This document shows positions 1 to 8,822 of a stretch of DNA of 64,000 nt, one piece after another; the stretch's first letter is position 1; the number at the start of each line of letters is the position of its first letter. Below the pieces are notes generated by a model. It saw only the letters and a list, made by a program, of their open reading frames with translations. It had not been told where the DNA came from and ran no database searches. The stretch comes from Streptomyces broussonetiae (GTDB lineage Bacteria; Actinomycetota; Actinomycetes; Streptomycetales; Streptomycetaceae), in NCBI RefSeq assembly GCF_009796285.1, contig NZ_CP047020.1:1550001-1614000 (forward strand). Reading direction: 5' to 3'. The translations under genes and the position numbers were made by a program.

Positions 1-21
1 GTTGGGCGTTCGTCGAATTCG

Positions 22-669
22 TCACCCGCCCTGCTTCGGCGCCTGGAAGCCGCCGATCCTGTGCTCGAGCAGTTCGGCCAGTCCCAGCGGAGTACGGCCT
101 TCGAACATCGGACCGATGAGCTGCACTCCCACCGGCAGCCCCTCGGGGGACCGGCCCGTCGGTACGGCGGTTGCGGGCAGGCCGGGCATGGTGGCCAGAC
201 CCGCCCAGACCAACTGGTCGAAGTACGGGTACGCGACACCGTCGATGTGGATCCACCGTTCCCTCGGACCGCAGTTGCTCGTGCCCCTCGACGGGAAGAC
301 GTGCAACGGCGCTCGAGAACAGCAACTGCGTGCACAGCACCGACCTGCACCGCGTCCTCGGCCGGCATGTAGTTCCGGTGCAGCGGAATGCCCCTGGACG
401 TGGGCAGCCCCGCAATGTTGTAGGACTCCTTGACCGTCACCGGAATGCCGAGCAGCGGCCGGTCCTCACCTCGGGCACGCGCCTGGTCGGCATCCCGCGC
501 GGCAGCCCGTGCACGGTCGAAGTCCGGCACACAGATCGCGTTGACCGTCTTGTCGTCCCGCCCGATACGGGCGATCGCCCTCGCCGGTCAGTTCCGCCGA
601 GGTCACTTCACCCGCACGCGAAGCAGCCGCGAGAACCTCGGTCGTCTGACAACTCCTGTGAGTCTTCAT
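22..669 (-). pseudogene. Amidase (amidase-signature family) pseudogene
   Basis: Three reverse-strand pieces of one amidase lie in order but in different frames. The N-terminal piece contains EVLAAASRAGEVTSAEL. A middle piece, readable after a frameshift near 576, contains PLLGIPVTVKESYNIAG, typical of the start of the amidase-signature core. The C-terminal piece (22-306) contains GLPATAVPTGRSPEGLPVG and ends at a stop. The central Ser-Ser-Lys catalytic region is missing: only about 210 of the usual 450-500 residues remain. The gene is therefore frameshifted and internally deleted and cannot encode an active hydrolase. The N-terminal boundary is uncertain; an ATG at 669 is one candidate. The adjacent IS110 transposase may be connected with the decay. 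Confidence 0.75.
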
Positions 670-779
670 CTGGCTGGTCCGGGACCGGCTGGCAGGGTTG
701 ACGTCGGTCGCCTCGTCGTAGTCGTGACTCGTGACAAAAGTGGCCCCCACGGGTGCCTTGCCTATGAACTGTCCGACTA

Positions 780-2050
780 TGGCGGGCGGTCGGCGCCGAC
801 CCGGCCCACCTCGGTGGCCTGATAAGAAGCCTGCCCGGCCCCAAAGGGCCGTGGCCCGTCACAGTTCTGCCTCGAAGTGACCTCTCCCGGGCACGGCGCC
901 GGTCCGCAGCGACCGGGACCACCGCCTCACGGAGAGGAACCCTGATCGCGTGAACACCATTGTCGCCCAGGCGCATTCATTCATCATCGGCGTCGACACC
1001 CACGCCAAAACGCACACTTACGCCGTGCTCGCCTCCAGTGGTGAGCACCTGGGCACGGAGGCATTCCCCAACACCCACGCTGGCAGGGCACGAGCCATCA
1101 ACTGGGCTGGACGTCGCACTGGTGGAGACCTCGGTGCTCTGTGGGTGATCGAGGGGGCGGGCAGTTACGGAGCCCAGATCGCCCGCCAGACGGCACGCGC
1201 CGGCTACCAGGTGGTTGAAGCCGCCAGAATGGGCCGCGCCGGCCGCCGCGGCATCGGCAAATCCGACCCGATCGACGCCCGGCGGATAGCCGCTGCCGTG
1301 CTTCCGCTCCCCGAAGAACAGCTGCGCACTCCACGAATGGACGAGGGGGTTCGGGCGGCAGCACAGATCCTCCTCACCTCCCGGGACGAGCTCACCAGCG
1401 AGCGGACCAGGGCCGTGAACGCCTTGACTGCCCTTGTGCGCATCGCCGACCTCGGCATAGACGCCCGCCGTCCCCTCAGCGCCAGGCAGATCGGCGAAAT
1501 CGCCCGCTGGCGCCCCCGTGAGGAGGACCTCGCCGCCACGACGGCCCGCACCGAGGCCGTCCGTCTGGCCAAGAGGATCCTCGCCCTTGACACGGAAATC
1601 GCGGACAACATGAACCGGATAGGCGAGCTCGTTGACGCCAGCCCTGCGGCCGGCCTCCCCGAGGAAACAGGGATCGGCCCCGTCACCGCTGCCACCGTCC
1701 TGGTCGCCTGGTCCCACCCGGGACGGGTCCGTGACGAGGCCGCGTTCGCCGCCCTCGCCGGAGTGAGCCCCATACCCGCCTCCTCGGGCAACACCACTCG
1801 CCACCGCCTCAATCGCGGCGGCGACAGGCGTCTCAACCGAGCTCTGAACGTCATCGCGATGGTCCGCATGGTGCATCACCCGCAAACCCGCGCCTACGTT
1901 GACCGACGGCGGGCCGAAGGCAAGACAGACCGCGAGATCCGCCGCTGCCTCAAGCGCTACCTCGCCCGACGCCTCTACCGTCATCTCAACAACGCCGCCG
2001 CGGCCGAATTGGGGGTTGACGGGACATAGAAGCTTCATAGGAGTCACAAG
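780..2050 (+). mobile_element. IS110-family insertion sequence (limits approximate)
   Basis: The element consists of one transposase gene plus non-coding ends. I see no clear terminal inverted repeats, which is normal for IS110, so the limits are only estimates. The roughly 170 bases before the transposase are GC-rich and non-coding. In IS110-type elements studied so far this region can encode a bridge RNA, but I have not folded it. The sequence after the stop (near 2025-2040) is the likely right end. Confidence 0.4.
950..2029 (+). CDS. IS110-family transposase
   Basis: A 359-residue DEDD-type transposase/recombinase. The N-terminal RuvC-like half begins with IGVDTHAKTHTYAVL (first Asp), then VIEGAGSYG (Glu) and the IGKSDPIDARRIAAAV block with the further acidic residues. 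The C-terminal transposase_20 half contains GLPEETGIGPVTAATVL, AAFAALAGVSPIPASSGNTT and the terminal RRLNRALNVIAMVR region with the conserved Ser. Length and domain order are normal, so the protein looks intact. The GTG/ATG choice is not critical: MNTIVAQAHSF at 950 gives the usual IS110 N-terminus. It lies beside the amidase pseudogene and in front of an unrelated secreted-protein gene. Confidence 0.92.
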   Translation: MNTIVAQAHSFIIGVDTHAKTHTYAVLASSGEHLGTEAFPNTHAGRARAINWAGRRTGGDLGALWVIEGAGSYGAQIARQTARAGYQVVEAARMGRAGRRGIGKSDPIDARRIAAAVLPLPEEQLRTPRMDEGVRAAAQILLTSRDELTSERTRAVNALTALVRIADLGIDARRPLSARQIGEIARWRPREEDLAATTARTEAVRLAKRILALDTEIADNMNRIGELVDASPAAGLPEETGIGPVTAATVLVAWSHPGRVRDEAAFAALAGVSPIPASSGNTTRHRLNRGGDRRLNRALNVIAMVRMVHHPQTRAYVDRRRAEGKTDREIRRCLKRYLARRLYRHLNNAAAAELGVDGT

Positions 2051-2317
2051 GGAGTTGAGGTTCGGAGGACGTTGGTCGGGCATCCGCGCGCACGCGGGGC
2101 ACTGCCGCCGTTTCCGTACTTCCTCGCGAGTCGGCCGTGCCTCCCGATGCTCTGAGTTCGCTCTGAGGGTGTTGGTGCAGTCTTGAACTGCAGGCGAGAG
2201 ACCTTCTAGCGTCTCGCGGCGCAAGGCACGTTCCAACGTGGTGACACCAACGTGCCGCCTGGCCAGCGGCGTTGCACAGCCCTCCCGCAAGTCTCCCGGA
2301 CAGAGAAGGGCACCACC

Positions 2318-3295
2318 GTGCTTCGTTCTGCATTCGCCGTCGGCTGCGCCACCGCGCTCGCCGTCGCCGGTCTCGCCGCCGCCGCACCCGCAGGGGCCGG
2401 CGAACTCGCACCGCACCGCCACCAGATGAAGACTCACGGCACGCAGGCCGCGACCGCCGCGGGCAACAACCTCTCCTACAGCGGCGGCAACGTCGTCACC
2501 AACCCGCGGATCTACGTCGTCTACTGGGGCAATCAGTGGGGCAGCGGCTCCACGGTCACCAACGACCCCTCGGGCGAGGCCGCACTGCAGCTGAACTTCT
2601 TCCAGCACGCATACGGCAGCGGTGACACCTGGTCCAACTCGCAGACCCAGTACTGCCAGGGCGTGGCCGTCGGCACCACCCAGTGCAACGGGTCCGGCAC
2701 GGCGGTCGGCCACCCCGCCTCCAACCCCGTGGGCGGCACCTGGCTCGACAGCTCGGCCAAGGTCACCAGCAGACCGAGCGATGCCTCGATCGCCGCGGAG
2801 GCGGTCAAGGCCGCCGCGCACTTCGGGGTCTCCGGAGACAACGTCGAGGTCATCGTGGACCTGCCGCACGGCGTCGTGCCCAACGGCTTCAAGTCCCAGT
2901 ACTGCGCCTGGCACGACCACACCACCACCGGTTCGGGCGCCGACCTGCCCTACACCAACATGCCGTACATCACGGACGCGGGTGCGGGATGCGGTGCGAA
3001 CTTCGTCGCGGCGGGCTCGTCCGGGGTCAGCGGCGCCACCGAGGGCATCACCATCGTCGGCGGCCACGAGTACGCCGAGACCCTTACCGACCCCGCCCCG
3101 AGCAGCGGTTGGGTGGACAGCACGGGCTACGAGACCGGTGACAAGTGCGCCTGGATCTCCAGCGGGCAGGGCGCGTCCGCAATCGTCGGCCTGAACGGCA
3201 CCAACTTCGCCGTGCAGTCGCTGTGGAGCAACAACTTCAACGGCGGGGCGGGTGGCTGCGTGGTCTCCTACACCGGCGCGAGCAACCAGCACTGA
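2318..3295 (+). CDS. Secreted protein, possible metallopeptidase-like
   Basis: A 325-residue exported protein. I start it at the GTG at 2318, which follows a GAAGGG ribosome site by seven bases and gives a classic signal peptide (MLRSAFAVGCATALAVAG, cleavage after about APAGAG). The mature part opens with a YVVYWGNQWG segment, has several Cys residues likely to form disulfides, and carries GGHEYAETLTDP near residue 245. HEYAE followed by an Asp could be a zinc-peptidase-like motif, but I cannot assign the family with certainty. A hairpin follows at 3319-3345. A protease or a secreted cell-wall protein are both possible. Confidence 0.75.
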   Translation: MLRSAFAVGCATALAVAGLAAAAPAGAGELAPHRHQMKTHGTQAATAAGNNLSYSGGNVVTNPRIYVVYWGNQWGSGSTVTNDPSGEAALQLNFFQHAYGSGDTWSNSQTQYCQGVAVGTTQCNGSGTAVGHPASNPVGGTWLDSSAKVTSRPSDASIAAEAVKAAAHFGVSGDNVEVIVDLPHGVVPNGFKSQYCAWHDHTTTGSGADLPYTNMPYITDAGAGCGANFVAAGSSGVSGATEGITIVGGHEYAETLTDPAPSSGWVDSTGYETGDKCAWISSGQGASAIVGLNGTNFAVQSLWSNNFNGGAGGCVVSYTGASNQH

Positions 3296-3318
3296 CACCG
3301 CATCCGGTTCCGCGGGCC

Positions 3319-3345
3319 GAGCCCTTCCCCCACCGGGGCGGGCTC
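3319..3345 (+). terminator. Probable terminator after the secreted protein gene
   Basis: GAGCCC pairs with GGGCTC, and an inner CCCC/GGGG pairs around a short loop. The hairpin lies 24 bases past the stop codon of the secreted-protein gene and just before the lipoprotein gene. There is no strong T-run. Confidence 0.5.
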
Positions 3346-3375
3346 TGCCTGCGGGCTGATCCCCGGAGGTCGATC

Positions 3376-3807
3376 GTGAGCCGAGCCCTGTCCGTCCTGA
3401 CACTCATGGCCGCCGCCCTGCTGTCCGCCTGCAGCGCCGCGCCAACCACGGTGGCCGCCGTCCCGGCGCCGTCCTCGGCCCCGCCGTCACCTCCGGCCTG
3501 CGCGAAGTTGCCGGCCGGCGTGCTGCCGCACTCCGCCGGCCAACTGACACAGGAACGCGAGGGCGTGTACTGCCTCCCGCGTGGTCAGCGGGTGGACGTC
3601 TTCCTGTCCGCGGGGAAGAGCGGCCGGTGGCAACCGGTCCAGACTGCCGGGAACGGCGTGCTGGCGCCCGCGAACACAGGCGTGATGACCGCACCGGTCG
3701 GCGTCACCCCGGCGATGTTCGTAGGCACGACGGACGGCACGGCGGTGCTGAGCAGTTCGAACCCGTCAGGAGGCAGGTGGCGGGTCACCATAGAGGTCAA
3801 GGGTTAG
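3376..3807 (+). CDS. Small lipoprotein of unknown function
   Basis: A 143-residue protein starting at GTG 3376, five bases after a perfect GGAGGT ribosome site. The N-terminus is a lipoprotein signal peptide ending in LLSAC, so Cys about residue 19 would be lipidated and the protein anchored outside the membrane. A Pro/Ala/Ser-rich linker follows, then a compact domain with two more Cys residues (PPACAKLP and GVYCLPRG), probably a disulfide pair. No enzyme motif is visible. Lipidation is well supported; the function is unknown. Confidence 0.8.
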   Translation: MSRALSVLTLMAAALLSACSAAPTTVAAVPAPSSAPPSPPACAKLPAGVLPHSAGQLTQEREGVYCLPRGQRVDVFLSAGKSGRWQPVQTAGNGVLAPANTGVMTAPVGVTPAMFVGTTDGTAVLSSSNPSGGRWRVTIEVKG

Positions 3808-4090
3808 TGGGCCCCAACTGACCACCGCGCGGCCGGGGTTCTCCACCGACACCACATGGGTGCCGTCGAGCACATGGTTGACGGCCTGCGGATCGACCGA
3901 CGGCCGTGTGGTCCTCGGCGTCGGCCTGTCGTCCCTGTCGGTGGCTGACCTCGCGTTCCGGTGCTGCCTGGGCCCCGCCCTTGCGGGCGGTGAATCCGGT
4001 GTCGGACAGGGGCGGTGGGAACGCCCGCTCGCTCGGCGACGGCCGCCGACGTCAGGGCGGAGCAGCCCGCCCGGTCTTCCGCGCCGCGCT

Positions 4091-5050
4091 CTAGCTGTTC
4101 ACCAGCAGCATCTTGCCGAGGTGCCCACCGGCCTCCATGCGCCGGTGCGCCTCGGCGGCCTCGGCCATGGGCAGTTGCTGATCGATGAGCAGTTGCACGG
4201 CTCCGCTCTCGATCATCGGCCAGACGCGCTTCTGCACCTCGGCGACGATGGCGGCCTTCTGCTCCTTGGACCGGGTGCGCAGGGTGGTGCCGTGTACGGA
4301 TGCGCGCTTGAACACCATCTCGGCCAGGTTGAGTCTGCCCTCGAGGCCGTTCTGGAGGCCGATGACGACAAGGCGCCCGTCGGTGGCGAGGGACCGGACG
4401 TTGCGCTCGAGGTAGTCGCCGCCGATGACGTCGAGGATCACGTCGTACGGGCCGTACTCGGCGAAGTCCTGTGTGCGGTAGTCGATCGCCAGGTCGGCGC
4501 CCAGTTCCTGCGCTCGTGCGACCTTCTCGGGTCCGCCGACGGTGGTGACGACCCGGGCGCCCAGCGCCTTGGCGATCTGGATCGCCGCGGTGCCGACGCC
4601 TCCGGCCCCTCCGTGCACGAGGAGGGTCTCGCCCTCGTTCAGCCCGGCGGTCATGACGATGTTGGACCACACCGTGGCGGCCGCTTCGGGGAGGCCCGCG
4701 GCCTCGACCAGGCCGATTCCCCTGGGCACCGTGAGCAGTTGTCCCGCGGGGACGGCGACTTTCTGCGCGTAGCCGCCTCCCGTCAGCAGCGCGCAGACCT
4801 CGTCGCCCACCCGCCATCCGCTCACGCCCTCGCCGACGGCGCTGATGCGGCCCGAGGCCTCCAGCCCCGGATACGGCGAAGTACCCGGCGCCAGGGGATA
4901 GAGGCCCCAACGCTGCATGATGTCCGCCCGGTTCAGGCCACCGGCCACCACATCGACGAGCACTTCACCGACGGCCGGCAGCGGGTCCTCGACCTCGATC
5001 CATTCCAGGACCTCAGGGCCACCGGGTTCCTTGATCGACACCGCCTTCAT
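4091..5050 (-). CDS. NAD(P)H:quinone oxidoreductase / zinc-type alcohol dehydrogenase-like protein
   Basis: A 319-residue medium-chain dehydrogenase/reductase of the QOR (zeta-crystallin) group. The N-terminal GroES-like part includes GLNRADIMQRWGLYPL and PYPGLEASGRISAVGEGV. The Rossmann half has LLVHGGAGGVGTAAIQIAKA, the nucleotide-binding AGGVG motif at about residues 148-152. The catalytic zinc ligands of alcohol dehydrogenases are absent, as expected for quinone reductases. The start is the ATG at 5050, giving the usual MKAVSIKEPGGPEVL N-terminus. It stands alone between a lipoprotein gene and a region of gene fragments. Confidence 0.9.
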   Translation of the reverse strand: MKAVSIKEPGGPEVLEWIEVEDPLPAVGEVLVDVVAGGLNRADIMQRWGLYPLAPGTSPYPGLEASGRISAVGEGVSGWRVGDEVCALLTGGGYAQKVAVPAGQLLTVPRGIGLVEAAGLPEAAATVWSNIVMTAGLNEGETLLVHGGAGGVGTAAIQIAKALGARVVTTVGGPEKVARAQELGADLAIDYRTQDFAEYGPYDVILDVIGGDYLERNVRSLATDGRLVVIGLQNGLEGRLNLAEMVFKRASVHGTTLRTRSKEQKAAIVAEVQKRVWPMIESGAVQLLIDQQLPMAEAAEAHRRMEAGGHLGKMLLVNS

Positions 5051-5399
5051 GACGCTCCGTTCACATGCCCCAATGTTTACACCACGCACATTAGATGGCG
5101 GGAGTGTGCAGTGTCAACATTAGGAGGCGCCACCCCGGTGAACGTCAGACCGGCAGCCGACTCCCGCCCGGACGGCGCCCCCGGAGCCGCCGGTGCGCCA
5201 CCGACCGCCTGGGGCCCTTCCGGTCTGTAGGCACGCTGGTCGCCACAGGGTCCTGCCGTGGCGGGTCCGGACGCGGCCAGGGCGATGTCGGGACTCGTCC
5301 TCCTTCGGGGCTCGCGTGGTGTGGTGCAGCCAGGGCGGCACCGTACGCGTTGCGTGACCTCGAACGGCCTGCCCCACAAAGGTCGGCGTGGCATTGGCC

Positions 5400-5655
5400 C
5401 GGGCGACCCGCGGCCGGGCCGCCGCCGCCCGCGTCCCGCCGGCGAGTACGGTCGCTCCCTTGGCGACGGCGTCGTCGACGTGCGCGGTGACGGTCACCAG
5501 CTGAGAGGAGGTGGTGAGGCTGCCGACATCGATGCTGTAGTCGTATGCGGGGCCGATCTTGAGCCGCTTGGTACGGGCGACGAACGCGTCGACGAACCGG
5601 TCACGGATCGACTCGGCCACGTGCAGCCGCTCGGCGGAGACGCAGGCCGCGACCC
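5400..5655 (-). pseudogene. Aldehyde dehydrogenase fragment
   Basis: Reading leftwards from about 5655, the reverse strand encodes CVSAERLHVAESIRDRFV, then KRLKIGPAYDYSIDVGSLT, and ends in AKGATVLAGG. This is the part of a succinate-semialdehyde-type aldehyde dehydrogenase just after the catalytic Cys, roughly 80 of 450-500 residues. Neither the NAD-binding half nor the C-terminus is nearby. It is a relic, with limits set by where the similarity stops. Confidence 0.6.
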
Positions 5656-5911
5656 CGAGATCTTCCAGGACTCCGACGGCTTCGACCTGCGACGGGTCGA
5701 CTCCCGCCTCCAACTGGCCTTCGCGCACGGCCCGCACTTCAGTCTGGGCGCCCACCTTGCCCGCCTGGAAACCCGCGCCTGCCTCCTCGCGCTCCTCGAC
5801 CGGCTCCCCGGCCTGCGCCTCGACGCGACCTCGCCCACCACGCCCAGGGGCCTGGTCTTCCAAAAGCCCCCGGCTCTGCGCGTCCACTGGGACGTACCGG
5901 CCCAGCGCTGA
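5642..5911 (+). pseudogene. Cytochrome P450 C-terminal fragment with lost heme ligand
   Basis: The forward strand encodes RDPEIFQDSDGFDLRR followed by LAFAHGPHFSLGAHLARLE and a normal P450 tail to the stop. It is the last 85 or so residues of a bacterial P450. In the heme-binding loop the invariant Cys (FGHGPHFCLG in relatives) reads Ser. The I-helix, ExxR and everything upstream are missing; upstream the frame runs into an aldehyde dehydrogenase relic on the other strand. It cannot be an active P450. Confidence 0.65.
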
Positions 5912-6054
5912 CGCGGGCGCCGCCGGCCCGCTTCGCCCCCGCCCCCTCCCCCGATGACATGACCCCCACCCCGCGGTGTGGGGCAGCGTCGGACGGTGAT
6001 TGGCTGTCCCCTGTTCCGTCAGCCAGTCGGCCCGTCCACGGAAAGGCCCCAGCC

Positions 6055-6270
6055 ATGAGCAACCCCTACGCACTCGAGTACAAGGTCGTCACCTTTCGCG
6101 AGTCACTGATCGGAGACGCACTGGACAGCGACAAGCTGGAGAAGGTTCTGAACAAGCACGCCGAGGACGGCTGGGCTCTCAAGGCGATCACGTCCGCCGA
6201 CGTCAAGGGCCGTATAGGGCCCGGTGCGGTCGAGGGCCTGCTGCTCACTCTGGAGCGTCCGCGCCGCTGA
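6055..6270 (+). CDS. DUF4177 domain-containing protein
   Basis: A 71-residue protein starting at ATG 6055 (MSNPYALEYKVVTFRES). The pattern YKVVTFRE, then LEKVLNKHAEDGWALKAIT, matches the small DUF4177 family (beta-strand, helix, strand), found singly in many actinobacteria and of unknown function. The length is complete for the family. There is no strong ribosome site other than GGAAAGG about 10 bases upstream. Confidence 0.8.
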   Translation: MSNPYALEYKVVTFRESLIGDALDSDKLEKVLNKHAEDGWALKAITSADVKGRIGPGAVEGLLLTLERPRR

Positions 6271-6594
6271 CGACCGCCATTGCGCCGACCGTCGGCGTGA
6301 CGGCGACGGGCCCCCTTGCGTCGAGGCAGGAACGCGGTGGCAGAGCGTGGGTGCCCGCCCTCGCACGCCTACAGAGTCGCTACCTCGCCGCGGCAACTGC
6401 CGGCACCGGTCCGCATGGCCGGCGAAGCTCGGCCTGATGGCACGGAGCGCGGGGATCGAGCTGGACCGACGCGTCGCGGACTGGGACGGAACGCCGTTCG
6501 CCCAGGACGCCACGGAGCACCTCTCCGCGTGGCGCAAACCGGGCTGCGGCCTCAGTCACGCGCACAGCGTACGAGGGTACGGCTGCCTGCCGGC
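6271..6594. other. Gap with a possible methyltransferase tail remnant
   Basis: No gene is supported. From about 6429 the forward strand reads LGLMARSAGIELDRRVADWD and, further on, HLSAWRKPG. This resembles the end of a small class I SAM methyltransferase but has no N-terminal part and no stop at the expected place. I regard it as a weak remnant. Confidence 0.3.
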
Positions 6595-8079
6595 CTATGC
6601 GCCGCGACGGACCCGGGCGGCCTTGCGGGCCTCGGCGATCTGGCGGGCCTCGGCGGACCGGCGGGACTCGCCACCGCCACCGGCCCGCCCCGGACGGTTG
6701 CCAAGGCCTCGGAAGGGGGCACCGCCGCGCTTCGGGCGCTCCACGACCGGCCCACTGCCGTCGACGGGGACGCCGGAGGGAGCCTGGGCGCCGGTGATGC
6801 GGCTCAGCTCGGCCTCGCCGGAGCGGACATGCGTGATCTGCGGCCTGATGCCTGCGTCGGACATGAGGCGGGCCATGTCCCGGCGCTGGCTGGGGAGGAC
6901 CAGCGTGACGACGCTGCCGGACTCGCCGGCGCGGGCCGTGCGACCGCCACGGTGCAGGTAGTCCTTGTGGTCACTGGGCGGGTCGACATTGACGACGAGA
7001 TCGAGGTCGTCGATGTGGATGCCCCGAGCCGCGACGTTGGTGGCCACCAGCACCGTGACGTCGCCGGTCCTGAACTGCGCCAGGGTGCGGGTGCGCTGGG
7101 GCTGCGACTTGCCGCCGTGCAGCGCCGCGGCCTTCACGCCGCTGCTCAGCAGGTGCTTGGTGAACTGGTCGACGGCATGCTTGGTGTCCAGGAACATGAT
7201 CACGCGCCCGTCGCGGGCAGCGATCTCGGTGGCGGTGGCGTACTTGTCGGCGCCGTGCACCTGCAGCACGTGATGCTCCATGGTGGTGACCGCGCCCGCC
7301 GACGGGTCGACCGAATGGACGACCGGATCGCTGAGATAGCGATGGACCAGGAGGTCGATGTTGCGGTCCAGCGTGGCCGAGAACAGCATGCGCTGGCCAT
7401 CGGGACGTACCTGGTCCAGCAGTGCGGTGACCTGCGGCAGGAAACCCATGTCCGCCATCTGGTCGGCTTCGTCCAGAACGGTGACGTGCACCCGGTCCAG
7501 GCGGCAGTCCTTGCGCTCGACGAGATCCGCGAGACGGCCGGGGGTCGCGACGACCACCTCGGCGCCGGCACGCAGCGCGCCGGCCTGCCGACCGATCGAC
7601 ATCCCCCCGACCACGGTGACCAGCCGCAGCTTCAGCAACCGGGCGTACGGTGTGAGCGCATCGGTGACCTGCTGGGCCAACTCGCGCGTGGGGACGAGGA
7701 TCAGGGCCAGGGGCTTTCGCGACTCGGCACGCTGGCCGGCCGTGCGCACGAGGAGCGCCAGGCCGAAGGCGAGCGTCTTGCCCGATCCGGTGCGCCCGCG
7801 GCCCAGGACGTCGCGTCCCGCGAGGGAGTTCGGCAACGTGGCGGCCTGGATCGGGAACGGCTCGTTCAGGCCGAGACTGGTGAGCATCCTCAGCAACTCG
7901 ACGGGCATGTCCAGTTCACCGAAGGTCGCGACCGCGGGGAGGGCCGGGGTGACGGTGACCGGCAGCGCGAACTCCCCCTGCGGTGCGGAGGGACGGCGCC
8001 TGGTGTCGCCGGGACCGACGTCGGGGCGGCCCGGGCCCTGCGGACGGAAACGGTCGTTCGTGCGAGTTGAACGGCTCAT
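6595..8079 (-). CDS. DEAD-box ATP-dependent RNA helicase
   Basis: A 494-residue helicase. It has a Q-motif region (FGELDMPVELLRMLTSLGL), motif [16 protein letters not shown], motif Ia PTRELAQQV, motif II DEAD in VLDEADQMADMGFLP, motif III SAT, and motifs IV-VI including VATNVAARGIHIDDLDLV and HRGGRTARAGESG. The C-terminal tail is Gly/Arg-rich and basic, typical of RNA-chaperone helicases. It lies downstream of, and in the same direction as, a cold-shock protein gene, a common partnership in cold adaptation. A hairpin at 8201-8232 separates the two, so it may have its own promoter. A decayed paralogue is present at 61,337-61,857. Confidence 0.95.
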   Translation of the reverse strand: MSRSTRTNDRFRPQGPGRPDVGPGDTRRRPSAPQGEFALPVTVTPALPAVATFGELDMPVELLRMLTSLGLNEPFPIQAATLPNSLAGRDVLGRGRTGSGKTLAFGLALLVRTAGQRAESRKPLALILVPTRELAQQVTDALTPYARLLKLRLVTVVGGMSIGRQAGALRAGAEVVVATPGRLADLVERKDCRLDRVHVTVLDEADQMADMGFLPQVTALLDQVRPDGQRMLFSATLDRNIDLLVHRYLSDPVVHSVDPSAGAVTTMEHHVLQVHGADKYATATEIAARDGRVIMFLDTKHAVDQFTKHLLSSGVKAAALHGGKSQPQRTRTLAQFRTGDVTVLVATNVAARGIHIDDLDLVVNVDPPSDHKDYLHRGGRTARAGESGSVVTLVLPSQRRDMARLMSDAGIRPQITHVRSGEAELSRITGAQAPSGVPVDGSGPVVERPKRGGAPFRGLGNRPGRAGGGGESRRSAEARQIAEARKAARVRRGA

Positions 8080-8200
8080 GGAGAACCTTCCTCGGCAGGG
8101 CGCGCATCGAGGAATTCCCGACGGGAATGAGCCGGAAGAATCGCAAGAACGGGCCGAATGTGAGACTGAAAGAATTCCGCTGGAATACAGGAGGCAGCAA

Positions 8201-8232
8201 GCTGGGGCCCCGCCGTGAGGCGGGGCCCCAGC
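8201..8232. terminator. Strong rho-independent-type hairpin
   Basis: A perfect 14-bp stem (GCTGGGGCCCCGCC against its complement) closes a GTGA tetraloop. It lies 19 bases past the stop of the cold-shock gene and upstream of the helicase start, so it probably ends or attenuates the cold-shock transcript. Confidence 0.85.
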
Positions 8233-8251
8233 CCTCTCATATGCTTCGACG

Positions 8252-8455
8252 TCAGGCGGGAGTGATGTTCTCCGCCTGCAGGCCCTTCTGGCCCTGAACC
8301 ACGTCGAAGTTCACCTTCTGACCTTCCTGGAGCTCACGGAAGCCCTGGGCGGCGATGTTCGAGTAGTGGGCGAAGACGTCCGGGCCGCCACCGTCCTGCT
8401 CGATGAAGCCGAAGCCCTTTTCCGCGTTGAACCACTTGACGGTGCCAGTAGCCAT
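8252..8455 (-). CDS. Cold-shock protein (CspA family)
   Basis: A 67-residue single CSD/OB-fold protein. It has RNP1 [11 protein letters not shown] and RNP2 DVFAHYSNI, and the typical start [13 protein letters not shown] 8455 follows a strong GAGGAGATG ribosome site. Proteins of this family bind single-stranded RNA/DNA and melt RNA structure. About 370 bases lie between it and the next gene upstream. An AT-rich patch with a TAAACT-like -10 (reverse strand, 8619-8624) would give a leader of about 150 nt, consistent with the long structured leaders of cold-shock genes. That promoter is an inference. Confidence 0.95.
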   Translation of the reverse strand: MATGTVKWFNAEKGFGFIEQDGGGPDVFAHYSNIAAQGFRELQEGQKVNFDVVQGQKGLQAENITPA

Positions 8456-8822
8456 GTCACATCTCCTCGGGGGCAGTGCCCGCGGGCCCACACCGTGTGG
8501 ACCCCTGCGTTGCCACAATGAACCCCGTCCGGATAAGCACCGGAGATACAAAAATGCCCGACGACATGCAGTCGCCGAGGCACTTGAAGTTTCGGGAACC
8601 ACAACTGCAACTACAACAAGTTTAGCACGGTACGCGCAGCTGCAATGTTTTCGCTCACGACCCAAGGGCATGACCTCGCCGGAGCACCGGATTCAAACAC
8701 ACTTCTCGGCTCGGAATATCCGGATTTGTTTCCATGAAATACGGGCCCGGAATGCCTCGGTGGCGTGAATCCGACCGTACCGGCGGTGCCGGCCGTGCCG
8801 GCCGCTGGAACGCGCTGGGACC
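8456..8822 (-). promoter_or_regulatory. Leader and promoter region of the cold-shock gene
   Basis: No coding sequence. It is the least GC-rich patch of the left flank. A possible -10 (TAAACT on the reverse strand, 8619-8624) would place transcription start about 155 bases before the gene. Near 8785-8805 it has short GTGCCGGCC repeats next to the GH3 gene end. I did not find a convincing -35. Confidence 0.4.

Noticed and set aside
977..3403. 808-residue reverse-strand open frame
   Set aside because: It runs opposite to the IS110 transposase and the secreted-protein gene, has no recognisable domain and is Arg/Gly/Ala-rich. It is a high-GC shadow.
3808..4090. Reverse-strand C-terminal-looking fragment (VENPGRAVVSWGP)
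   Set aside because: It is too short to name, with no upstream continuation in the same frame.
6316..8070. 584-residue forward open frame
   Set aside because: It is antisense to the DEAD-box helicase, whose motifs are all in place on the other strand.
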